A stretch of 35,303 bases of DNA from Promethearchaeia archaeon (GTDB taxonomy: Archaea; Asgardarchaeota; Lokiarchaeia; Sigyniarchaeales; SOKP01): the NCBI GenBank assembly GCA_029856145.1, contig JAHQWK010000014.1:1-35303 (forward strand). Reading direction: 5' to 3'. Shown here piece by piece: positions 25,418 through 33,293 of the stretch (position 1 is the stretch's first letter; every line of letters starts with the position of its first letter). The translations under genes were made by a program, and so were the position numbers. The notes below the pieces were generated by a model. It was not told where the DNA came from. It made no database searches and saw nothing but the letters and a program-made list of their open reading frames with translations.

Positions 25418-26014
25418 ATGGCAAAGAAGAAAAAAGAAACATGTCCTTATTGTGGAAAGAGTTTTGCTTATCTGTCTCGTCATAAATGTAAGATTAAAGA
25501 GCGTGTTGAGGGTCCTTTAGAAGAGAAGTCAGATGTTGAGAGAAGAAGCGAAAGAATAGAAGAAAAAAAGAAGGAATTCAACCGAAACTTACGAAAAGAT
25601 GAAAAAACAGTTCTTAATATAATAAACCGAGAAAAAGATATATTATTTGATAGGTTAATGGGTCTAAGTAATAAAAAACGAAATGATCTAGAAGAGATAT
25701 TAGAATTATTAGTATTACAGTCAAAAATAAAAATGAAACGGGAATTAGTTGATGCTTCATGGACTAAACATGTTTATGCTCTTGAGGAAATTGAAGCAAA
25801 AGTAAAAGATCTAAAAATTAATAAAAATAGAAACGATTTTATTTGGATAATGTTTTCAAAACAACCATGTTTTATTTGTCCTTTTCGGGAGAAATGCAAT
25901 GATACTAATCTAGACCAATTTAATCCTCAACATTGTCCATGGTTAACAGAATGGATTGAAATGGCTTCAAAAGGAGAAGACTATAGTATTAATTTTGATG
26001 AGATTAAATCATGA
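25418..26014 (+). CDS. Probable TFE-beta / RPC34-like factor with N-terminal zinc finger
   Basis: A 198-residue protein resembling TFE-beta, the archaeal relative of RPC34/hRPC39 that helps open promoters. Its C-terminus has the family's iron-sulfur motif: CFICPFREKC (C151, C154, C160), then NPQHCPWLTEWI (C173), i.e. C-x2-CP-x4-C followed by NPxxCxxL-x-x-W. The segment about 60-130 fits a winged helix. Unusually, the N-terminus carries a zinc finger (C9, C12, H22, C24; CPYCGKSFAYLSRHKC), normally absent from TFE-beta, followed by a charged linker. If confirmed, this supports an RNA-polymerase-III-like initiation factor. The ATG has no clear Shine-Dalgarno. Confidence 0.65.
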   Translation: MAKKKKETCPYCGKSFAYLSRHKCKIKERVEGPLEEKSDVERRSERIEEKKKEFNRNLRKDEKTVLNIINREKDILFDRLMGLSNKKRNDLEEILELLVLQSKIKMKRELVDASWTKHVYALEEIEAKVKDLKINKNRNDFIWIMFSKQPCFICPFREKCNDTNLDQFNPQHCPWLTEWIEMASKGEDYSINFDEIKS

Positions 26015-26029
26015 ATTCAAAATATGTAA

Positions 26030-26647
26030 TTAAATTTTATTTAAACCCACTAGAAAAATTTCATTACTTTTTTTTTTAGATGATTTCGGCTTATAAGATT
26101 TTAAAAATCTAAACATATACTTCATTTTTCTTGTAAAGTTATCAAAATCAGAACCTTGGAAAGCTTTGATAACCAAATTACCTTTATATTTCAGGTTTGT
26201 TTCTACTAATTTCAATATTTCATTGCAAAGTCTTATTTGTCTAATATTATCTGTGAATTTATTACCTGTCTTCTTTATAGATGCATCTGATAAGATTAAA
26301 TCTAATTTATTTTTAAAGAAAGAATCAATTTGCTCTTGTATTTCTAATTTGGTAAGATCCGCTTTAATAATGATAATACTTTCAATTGGAGATACTTTCT
26401 TGATATCAACACCCATTATTTTGTAGTGATCTCGATGATAAAATTGATCTTTATACTTAATTAAATTTTCTTCGGCAAATTTTTTAGCTACCTGCAACCA
26501 TGAACCAGGAGCGCATCCTAAATCTAATATATAAAATGCTCTTTTAAAGATGTTAAACCTTTTTTGAATATCGAATAATTTATATGCTGATCTTGCCCGG
26601 AAACTTTCTTTTTTTGCCTGTCTGTAAAATGATTCTTGTTTATGCAA
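26030..26647 (-). CDS. ftsJ: FtsJ/RlmE-type RNA 2'-O-methyltransferase
   Basis: SAM-dependent RNA ribose methyltransferase of the FtsJ/RlmE group, which modifies rRNA or tRNA. The K-D-K-E catalytic tetrad is visible: K23 in RSAYKLFDIQ, D in DLILSDASIK, K in NLVIKAFQG, and E in SNEIFLVG. The SAM-binding glycine motif is LDLGCAPGSWLQV. At 205 residues it is of normal length. The start TTG 26647 is forced by an in-frame stop just upstream, which would also explain the weak ribosome site. It follows trm1 on the minus strand by about 35 bases, suggesting an RNA-modification operon. Confidence 0.9.
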   Translation of the reverse strand: MHKQESFYRQAKKESFRARSAYKLFDIQKRFNIFKRAFYILDLGCAPGSWLQVAKKFAEENLIKYKDQFYHRDHYKIMGVDIKKVSPIESIIIIKADLTKLEIQEQIDSFFKNKLDLILSDASIKKTGNKFTDNIRQIRLCNEILKLVETNLKYKGNLVIKAFQGSDFDNFTRKMKYMFRFLKSYKPKSSKKKSNEIFLVGLNKI

Positions 26648-26681
26648 CTCTCTCTGCTATTAACTATTTTAAATTATATAA

Positions 26682-27899
26682 TTACTTTTTTATTTCTAAT
26701 AAAACATTTTTTATTGCGAGTAAATCCAAATCACTTTTTATTGATAAGAAATCAAAATGGGTCCTTGAAGCGTGATATCCCAATTTTTTAATTTCATTAA
26801 GAATATCTTCAATTTTTGGAACAGATGTCAGTTTTAAGTTTTGGCAAAGCTTATGAATATTATAATAAGAAATGGACATATCATTTTCTTCGATAGCGTA
26901 AGTTAAGAGTTTTTCTATTCTTTTTTTATTTGGAGATTTGGAATTGTTATTTAAAGTAAGTATTTTTTTTATAAAATTTGCATCATGAATTTTACCAATC
27001 CATAAAGGTCCAGCATAATCAAGATCTCCTATGTTATCACATACAGGGCATTCTTTGGGTAAATTTAAGACATTATTTCTAAACGCTGATCGATATCCAC
27101 AATTATTACAATGTATTATGTAACCAAAATTTTTATAAAATTTTGAAATTTTTTTCTTATCCTTAAATGATAAACAGAACAATCTGATAAAATGGCCAGA
27201 ATAGAAGGTTAACAGGGGGACTATACCGATCTTATTTATATTTGCTATTCGAGAAGTGAAGTATATTAAAATTCGTCCACCAATTTCTTTACAATATTCA
27301 GTATGAAGGGGTTTAGATAAATATTTCCTAATACATGCATTTGGTCTTACTCCAAATAAGACCGCTGTGTCGGTAGCTGTAATACACATCAAACCATTTA
27401 CTTTTTGTAATGTTTTAAAGGCAGAATCTATGTAAAGATTGGGCGTTCCAAACGGATCGATTGAAATTACATTTGGTTTTTTCTGTTTTTCACTTGATTC
27501 ACTCACAATTTCAGAAAAAAGGAGGTTTGCATCCTTGTTCGTTACTACAAATTGAATGTGCTCTTTATCTAAATTATTTAACTTCATATTTTCCTTAATT
27601 AGTCTAACGGCCTCGGGATTAATATCATTAATATAACTCTTTTTTACTTTTGTACACTCTTTTAAAATTCTAATAGCACTTACTCCCGATGCTGCCATAG
27701 AATCTACAATAATTAGCTCGTCTTGATTAAACAAATCGCTATAAGCACTTATACCTAATATTGAAATATCACGATTAATCTCCATTCTTTTATTATAAAA
27801 AACATTCATAGATTTCGAAGGGATTGAGTCCTTATCAACGTCATGAATGTAAAATTCTGTTGAGCCTTCCCTGATTAAAGTTAGATCTTTTTGTTCCAT
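26682..27899 (-). CDS. trm1: tRNA (guanine26-N2)-dimethyltransferase Trm1
   Basis: SAM-dependent enzyme that makes N2,N2-dimethylguanosine at position 26 of tRNA. Visible family motifs are REGSTEFYI at the N-terminus, the SAM-binding DSMAASGVSAIR, the catalytic IDPFGTP, TATDTAVLFG, a zinc-binding pair CNNC and CPVC, then YAGPLWIG and GYHASRTHFD near the end. At 405 residues it is close to archaeal Trm1 (about 380). Starts at ATG 27899 and leads directly to the FtsJ gene, 34 bases later. Confidence 0.96.
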   Translation of the reverse strand: MEQKDLTLIREGSTEFYIHDVDKDSIPSKSMNVFYNKRMEINRDISILGISAYSDLFNQDELIIVDSMAASGVSAIRILKECTKVKKSYINDINPEAVRLIKENMKLNNLDKEHIQFVVTNKDANLLFSEIVSESSEKQKKPNVISIDPFGTPNLYIDSAFKTLQKVNGLMCITATDTAVLFGVRPNACIRKYLSKPLHTEYCKEIGGRILIYFTSRIANINKIGIVPLLTFYSGHFIRLFCLSFKDKKKISKFYKNFGYIIHCNNCGYRSAFRNNVLNLPKECPVCDNIGDLDYAGPLWIGKIHDANFIKKILTLNNNSKSPNKKRIEKLLTYAIEENDMSISYYNIHKLCQNLKLTSVPKIEDILNEIKKLGYHASRTHFDFLSIKSDLDLLAIKNVLLEIKK

Positions 27900-28026
27900 T
27901 ATACTATATTAAATAAATAAATAAAAAAGATTAACCTTTGTAATCTTTTTAGTAATAGGATTTGGAAAATCATGAAGATATCATATTTATAATATTAGAT
28001 TATCTGGAAATTAGCCATATCTTATA

Positions 28027-28716
28027 TTATTCAAATCCTTTTTCTCTTAAATTTGATATGAATTCAATTGTATGGTTTTCAGAAATACTAGTAAAATAAA
28101 ATTTTCTCTCATTTAATTTTTTAGTCTTAGTTATCTTTAAATTATAATTTACCCAAAATTTCATAACACTTCCCCCACTTTGAACAGCGATTATTTGATC
28201 ATCAAGAGCCTTTCTACTTATTTCATTTATTACCAAAATTTCAATACCATAAATTTCGTTTAAATAAGTTAAATTAGCTAGCATTTGATTCAATTGGTAA
28301 TTTAGATTATAGTTCTTCTCTTTCTTGTCTTTATTTAATTCTAATCGATATAAATTAGTTATTGAATCTAATATAATTAATTCCAATTTGGGCTTATTGC
28401 TGTTTAAATAATTTAAAATCAAAAATTCAAAATTAAAAATGATTCTATTCAATTCATTAAAGTTAGTAGTCTGAATAAACAATATATTATCCAAAATATC
28501 ATTATAGTCTTTATTAATCAATATTATTTTTTCAGAGGGGAATTTGGGTTTGGTATATACGTATATGGTGAATTTTCCAAGTTTTGCAGAATTCATAGCT
28601 GTTTGGAGCGCAAATGTTGTCTTTCCAACTCCAAAATCCCCAAATACAGAAAAAATACCTTGCAAAGTATCTAGAGAATTAAAATATTTATTTAATTCTA
28701 AGATTGGAAATTTCAT
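28027..28716 (-). CDS. Diverged RadB/RecA-like ATPase
   Basis: A 229-residue RecA-fold protein, shorter and more diverged than the one at 24.4 kb. Walker A is GDFGVGKTTFALQ, Walker B is LELIILDSITNLYRL, and the segment EILVINEISRK corresponds to the downstream RecA strand; an AVQSGGSVMKFWVNYNLKI stretch resembles RadB/RadA (usually GGxxL-x-W). No DNA-binding N-terminal domain is present. Its start codon faces that of the RuvC-like gene only 44 bases away, so the two share a control region and may function together in branched-DNA handling. RadB is the closest label, but another KaiC/RecA relative remains possible. Confidence 0.75.
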   Translation of the reverse strand: MKFPILELNKYFNSLDTLQGIFSVFGDFGVGKTTFALQTAMNSAKLGKFTIYVYTKPKFPSEKIILINKDYNDILDNILFIQTTNFNELNRIIFNFEFLILNYLNSNKPKLELIILDSITNLYRLELNKDKKEKNYNLNYQLNQMLANLTYLNEIYGIEILVINEISRKALDDQIIAVQSGGSVMKFWVNYNLKITKTKKLNERKFYFTSISENHTIEFISNLREKGFE

Positions 28717-28760
28717 GTAATTAAAAATTATTAATTTTATCTAATATTTATAATTATAAT

Positions 28761-29615
28761 TTGAGAAATAAAATTTTATATATTAGAACAGAAAATTTAA
28801 ACTTTTTTTATAGAATAAATAAGGAACTAACTCGATTAAATATTAAGTTCGTAGTTTTAAATGTAAGAGATAAATTACCAAATCTTCCTTCTGTAATTCT
28901 TACAACTTCAGAAGAGATTCATAGATTTAAAAATTCCTATGAAAAATTAAAAATACTCACTTATTCTTATGAGGAAAATTTTCAACATTATGTTTTAAAA
29001 GTACTAGCGGCTTATAAAATAGAATACAAAGATTATTATTCAGAGTTAATGTTTTCTATAGACCCTGGCACTAAACAAATCGGAATTGCTATATTTTTAG
29101 ATGACTTATTTTTAATTTCTCATACCATTTATGATAAAAAAGAATTCATTGAATTTATCAACGATAAAGTGGGTTGCTTCCAAAAAGATACCCCTTTTTT
29201 AATGAAACTAGAATTTAAATTTGGAAGTGGTGTTTTACCATTAACAATCGAGCTTTTAAAAGAGGTATATGATAGTTTTGGTTCGAGAAAAAACATGAAA
29301 TTATCATTAATTGATGAGTCTAAATCATCAAAAACTAAAATTAAAGATAAAAAAAAGAGAGTAAGAACCACACATGAAGTTTCAGCGTTGATTTTGGCTC
29401 TAAGAAATGGTATAGAAATAAATCAATCAAATTATTCTAAAATTTTCAAAAAGATTAAATTACAGGAGTCGAATTATAATAAGGATTATAAAAAAAATCT
29501 TGTAGAATTCGATGAATCTATAGTTGATTTAAAAGAACTAATAGGTAAAATATTAAATAATGAAATTTCTCTAAGTCATTCTTCTAAAATCCTTTATGGA
29601 AATATCACAGATTAA
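28761..29615 (+). CDS. RuvC/RNase H-fold protein, candidate junction nuclease
   Basis: A 284-residue protein with a probable RNase H-like (RuvC/YqgF) domain from about residue 96. The first acidic motif SIDPGTKQIGIAIF is clear, a later KLEFKFGSG may provide the second acidic residue, and LIDESKSSK resembles the YqgF DERxST-type motif. The third RuvC motif, normally HxxDA, appears as HEVSALILAL with Ser instead of Asp, so catalysis is uncertain. Residues 1-95 are a small alpha/beta domain of unknown type. The start is TTG 28761. Head-to-head with the RecA paralogue at 28716, consistent with a recombination role. Confidence 0.55.
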   Translation: MRNKILYIRTENLNFFYRINKELTRLNIKFVVLNVRDKLPNLPSVILTTSEEIHRFKNSYEKLKILTYSYEENFQHYVLKVLAAYKIEYKDYYSELMFSIDPGTKQIGIAIFLDDLFLISHTIYDKKEFIEFINDKVGCFQKDTPFLMKLEFKFGSGVLPLTIELLKEVYDSFGSRKNMKLSLIDESKSSKTKIKDKKKRVRTTHEVSALILALRNGIEINQSNYSKIFKKIKLQESNYNKDYKKNLVEFDESIVDLKELIGKILNNEISLSHSSKILYGNITD

Positions 29616-29689
29616 AACAAAATAATAAGCTATTATTATTCCTTGATTTTTCACATTAATAATTAAAAATATACTCAATTGAGATAATC

Positions 29690-29875
29690 ATGAAGAGATT
29701 AAAAAGCATTGATATTTTTTGTGGATTATGTATGTCTTGAATGATTTTAGCACATTTAATTGATTGGTGGGTGAAAAGTGAATTTTCTTGGTTAAAAAAC
29801 CTTACATCGATGATATTAGTATCTAAACACGCACTAAGAATTGAAGAGAAAAAACATAATAGTACTAAAAAATAG
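29690..29875 (+). pseudogene. Decayed N-terminus of a membrane acyltransferase-like gene
   Basis: Piecing together frames gives a credible N-terminus: MKRLK from 29690, then, one frame over, SIDIFCGLCMS, a TGA stop (29737-29739, where Trp would fit), MILAHLI, and after another frameshift DWWVKSEFSWLKNL onward. The pattern RLxSIDIFxGLxM-xMIxxHxxxWW is typical of the first helix of DUF1624/heparan-N-acetyltransferase-like membrane proteins. The remaining ten or so helices are absent and the fragment ends at TAG 29873, just before tlyA. Two frameshifts, a stop and truncation point to a dead gene rather than to recoding. Confidence 0.55.
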
Positions 29876-29882
29876 AGCTGCA

Positions 29883-30665
29883 ATGAAAGAAAGAATTGAT
29901 ATTCTATTAGTAGAAAGAAGATTTGCTAAAAGTAGAATTAAAGCACAGTGGCTTATAAAAAATGGTTATGTATTCGCCAATAAAAAACAAATAACGAAGC
30001 CTAGCAAGAGAATTGATAATTTGATTGAAATCGAAGTGACAAAACAATTCCCTTATGTTGGTCGTGGAGGATTGAAATTAGAAGCAGCATTAAAAGATTT
30101 TTCAATTTCAGTTAAAGGAAAGATTTGTGCTGATATTGGAGCATCTATAGGAGGATTTACAGATTGTTTAGTCAAACATGGTGCATCAAAAGTATATGCA
30201 ATCGATACTGCTACTGATTTCCTTCACTCTTCCTTAAGATCCGAAGAAATAAAAGAAAAAATTATTCCAATGTTAGGTGTAGATGCTCGCAACTTAATTT
30301 CTGTTGAAGAAAAATTTGATATTTGTACTATAGATGTAACATTTGCTTCAATTACGAGCATCTTACCAAATGTTAAAAGAATACTCAAAAAAAATGGTGA
30401 TATTATTGCATTAGTAAAACCTATTTTTGAAACAGATTTTCATGATAGTAAAAAGTTTAAAATTATAAAAGATCCTAACCAACTTTTTCAGATTCTTAAG
30501 GATCTAATTAAATGGAATATAAAAAATCGATTTTATCCATATAAGATTGTTAAATCCCCAATATTGGGTAAGGAAGGGTCAATAGAATTTTTAATTCATC
30601 TAAGATTTGAGAAATTTGACAAAAATTTTGACTACAATAAGAAAATAAGAGAAATTTTGAAATAG
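29883..30665 (+). CDS. tlyA: TlyA-like RNA 2'-O-methyltransferase (S4 + FtsJ domains)
   Basis: A 260-residue methyltransferase of the TlyA/hemolysin-A family, which in bacteria modifies 16S and 23S rRNA riboses. The N-terminal S4 domain (about 1-60, KERIDILLVERRFAKSRIKA) is followed by the FtsJ-like domain: GRGGLKLEAAL (first Lys), ADIGASIGGFTDCL (SAM site), TIDVTFAS (Asp), ALVKPIFE (second Lys) and KEGSIEFLIHL (Glu), giving the K-D-K-E set. ATG 29883 is chosen because TlyA proteins usually begin MKxRxDxLLVE, and the longer TTG 29841 start adds unrelated residues that belong to the pseudogene remnant. Confidence 0.88.
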   Translation: MKERIDILLVERRFAKSRIKAQWLIKNGYVFANKKQITKPSKRIDNLIEIEVTKQFPYVGRGGLKLEAALKDFSISVKGKICADIGASIGGFTDCLVKHGASKVYAIDTATDFLHSSLRSEEIKEKIIPMLGVDARNLISVEEKFDICTIDVTFASITSILPNVKRILKKNGDIIALVKPIFETDFHDSKKFKIIKDPNQLFQILKDLIKWNIKNRFYPYKIVKSPILGKEGSIEFLIHLRFEKFDKNFDYNKKIREILK

Positions 30666-30712
30666 CTCAATAAATATAAATTTTTAATTAGCTTTTTTGA
30701 TATAAAGAATCC

Positions 30713-31885
30713 TTATTTCTTAGGGTAATTTAGGAACATTTTACCCCATTCTGTTTGAAAGAATCTCTTGATTGTTCGTTTTCCAATTGTTGGGTACCAT
30801 AACATATCATGATAAATCATCGAGGCATACGTAGGTCCTAGAAAGAAGAGTTCACTTCTAAATAATGGATGCAGAAATTGTAAAGCTCCTTTACGTACCA
30901 TTTGGTCTCCCCAAATGACTACACTTCGTTTAACTTTAAAATTCCAATTTAAATTAGACACATCTTCACCAACAATTTCAATTTGGTCGAAATCTCCACA
31001 TCCCAAACCTTCTTCGTGAGCCATTTTTATCGCGGGTAACTTTAAAGGTTCAAATCCCATCATTTTAGCAACAATCGCATCAACGGCAACTTGATCATAA
31101 CCAGCAAGAATATAATTTTTAATACGAGGGATCATAGTTCTTGGTCCAGCTCCATCACCACACACAGTTCCATCTACAATCGCCAGAATACTTGGATGAA
31201 TTTGTTTTTGGATAATAAGTAAATCTACTAACACTTCAGACATATACTGATGTGAGAAATGCCTTCTTTTTGTTAAAAGCCCTCCAAAAGCATTTTTCAT
31301 AGCACAAGTTATACCCCCATGCTTCATTTCTCCAGTAGTCTTTTTTAATGACCCTCCAACAGCCCCTGTATGCCCATGGGTTTTCATGGTCGGGAGATGT
31401 ATTATAGGTTTCCCTACATAAAACTCCGGAATAAGAAAACCCTCTGGAAAAATTTTAGAATCTAAAGCATGTAAACTTTTATTTTTCAGTGAAAGAAATT
31501 TGGATCTTAAAGATTCATATGGAACAAAAGGGATTCGAGTTAAGGGTACAAACCATACACCATATTTCTTGAAAATTGGACCCCATTTATTTCCCTTTAA
31601 GCCTTTTTCTATATTTGTAACCACAGTTCTATTTTCAGCTGTGAATAGTTTTTTAGGATCATAACCATCATGTATCATAGTTTTTAATATTCCTTCTACT
31701 TGCCAAGGGGGGCTAGAGCAAGCAGGAAAGAATTTTGACCAACTAAGATTTAATTTAAGAATAACTTTTTCATTTTTTTTAAAATATTTTGCATAATCTG
31801 CCAATTGCATTACTTTTCTATAATCATCAAGAACAGTTTTAGGTGAAGTTTTGATTATAAAAACTTTGGAATTTTTAGGCATCAT
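30713..31885 (-). CDS. DUF362 family protein
   Basis: A 390-residue DUF362 protein. The family core is seen in KVILKLNLSWSK near the N-terminus, GKPIIHLPTMKTHG, GGSLKKTTGEMKHG, AIVDGTVCGDGAGP and the stretch YILAGYDQVAVDAIVAKMMGF. DUF362 proteins are often fused to ferredoxin domains; none is present here (only scattered Cys). Function in the family is poorly defined; a redox or metal role is often assumed. It lies downstream of oppF on the same strand with a 118-base gap, so it may or may not belong to the transporter unit. Confidence 0.85.
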   Translation of the reverse strand: MMPKNSKVFIIKTSPKTVLDDYRKVMQLADYAKYFKKNEKVILKLNLSWSKFFPACSSPPWQVEGILKTMIHDGYDPKKLFTAENRTVVTNIEKGLKGNKWGPIFKKYGVWFVPLTRIPFVPYESLRSKFLSLKNKSLHALDSKIFPEGFLIPEFYVGKPIIHLPTMKTHGHTGAVGGSLKKTTGEMKHGGITCAMKNAFGGLLTKRRHFSHQYMSEVLVDLLIIQKQIHPSILAIVDGTVCGDGAGPRTMIPRIKNYILAGYDQVAVDAIVAKMMGFEPLKLPAIKMAHEEGLGCGDFDQIEIVGEDVSNLNWNFKVKRSVVIWGDQMVRKGALQFLHPLFRSELFFLGPTYASMIYHDMLWYPTIGKRTIKRFFQTEWGKMFLNYPKK

Positions 31886-32002
31886 TATGTATTAAAGCTT
31901 ATACTCTTTTAACTTAATTTCTAAAAATTAATAATCTAATTACTTAAGACAAAAAAAGTGTTTAAAAAATAAAATAAAAAAAAATGTTAATATAAAAAGA
32001 AC

Positions 32003-33262
32003 TTAATCAGAGACAAATTCCATTCCTTTATAGGATTTATCCTCTTTCTTAAATGGTAAACACATCATAAAGTGTGTTCCACCAAGTGGAATTCTTCTTG
32101 GATCCTCAATACCACATCCTACGTGTTCACTTTTGTCTTGGCATCTAGGGTGAAATGCACATCCCGCTGGCGGGTTAATAGGACTTGGCACATCCCCTTC
32201 AAGGATAATTCTATTTTGTTTTGAACTTGGATCAAAGGTAGGACGAGCTGATAATAGTGCTCTAGAATATGGATGTGTAGGATTATAAAAAACCTCCTCA
32301 ATAGAACCACCTTCAACAAATTTACCTAAATACATAACTCGAATATCATCGGCAATGTGTTGCACTACACTTAAATCGTGAGTTATAAAAAGGTAAGATA
32401 AGCCAAATTTTTGTTGTAATTCCTTTAATAAATTTAAAATCTGGGCTTGAACGGATACATCAAGTGCTGAAGTTGGTTCATCTAGCACAATTATTTCTGG
32501 ATTACATGCTAAAGCTCTTGCTATCACAATCCTTTGCTTCTGACCACCAGAAAATTCATGAGGATATCTATCTAAATGTTCAGCCTTCATTGAAACAGTT
32601 TCCAAAAGCTCAAGAACACGTTGTCTAATTCGAGATTTTCTACTCATGCCTTCTAAAATACGAAGTGGTTCGCCTATAATATTAACAATTCTCCAACGAG
32701 GATTTAAGGATGCATCTGGATCTTGAAAAACCATTTGGACTTTCTTTCTAAAAAACCTATTCATAGTGAAATCTTCAAAGATTTCATATCCTTTTCGTAT
32801 CATTTTTTTATAAAGTTTTCGTATAAATGGGGGTGTTTTAGCAAAGAAATTATTAAATTGCGTAGATCTTGGTTTATATATGTGTGTTGCTCCTGCAAGA
32901 TATATACTTCTTGCTCTTTTCGCAAATCTTTCCCATAATCCTTTAATTCTTCCTGGATCAACTCGGTGATTTCCAAAATATATTTCACCTTCAGTATTCG
33001 GAACAAGATTTAGAATAGTATTACCAATTGTTGTTTTTCCGCATCCACTTTCTCCTACCAATCCTAGCGTTTTTCTCTTTTGAAGTTTAAATGATACACC
33101 ATCTACAGCTTTGACTTCTCCAATTTTGCGTTTGAATATTCCTCCGAAAATTGGGTAATATGTTTTAAGATCTTTGACTTCTAATATTGCTTCCTCTTCT
33201 TTTTTAGAACTTATATTTCTTCCTGTTTTTAAATTTTTGACTTCTTCTTCTCCAATAGTCAT
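32003..33262 (-). CDS. oppF: Oligopeptide ABC transporter ATP-binding protein OppF, with large insert
   Basis: Cytoplasmic ATPase of a peptide (Opp/Dpp) importer. Walker A is GESGCGKTT (70-78), Q-loop and its context QMVFQDPDASLNPRW (about 176-190), signature FSGGQKQR (237-244), Walker B IIVLDEPTSALD (257-268), and H-loop ITHDLS. The C-terminal Opp motif with GCAFHPRCQ and spaced Cys is present, and in this family binds an iron-sulfur cluster. Between Walker A and the Q-loop there is an extra segment of about 60-70 basic/aromatic residues (about 100-170) absent from ordinary OppF. Follows oppD after about 30 bases. Confidence 0.93.
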   Translation of the reverse strand: MTIGEEEVKNLKTGRNISSKKEEEAILEVKDLKTYYPIFGGIFKRKIGEVKAVDGVSFKLQKRKTLGLVGESGCGKTTIGNTILNLVPNTEGEIYFGNHRVDPGRIKGLWERFAKRARSIYLAGATHIYKPRSTQFNNFFAKTPPFIRKLYKKMIRKGYEIFEDFTMNRFFRKKVQMVFQDPDASLNPRWRIVNIIGEPLRILEGMSRKSRIRQRVLELLETVSMKAEHLDRYPHEFSGGQKQRIVIARALACNPEIIVLDEPTSALDVSVQAQILNLLKELQQKFGLSYLFITHDLSVVQHIADDIRVMYLGKFVEGGSIEEVFYNPTHPYSRALLSARPTFDPSSKQNRIILEGDVPSPINPPAGCAFHPRCQDKSEHVGCGIEDPRRIPLGGTHFMMCLPFKKEDKSYKGMEFVSD

Positions 33263-33293
33263 TTTTTTTATACTCTCTTTTCATATTCTAATT

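Noticed and set aside
29690..29875. Selenocysteine or other recoding at TGA 29737
   Set aside because: Two frameshifts and loss of most of the gene accompany the stop, so decay is simpler than recoding.
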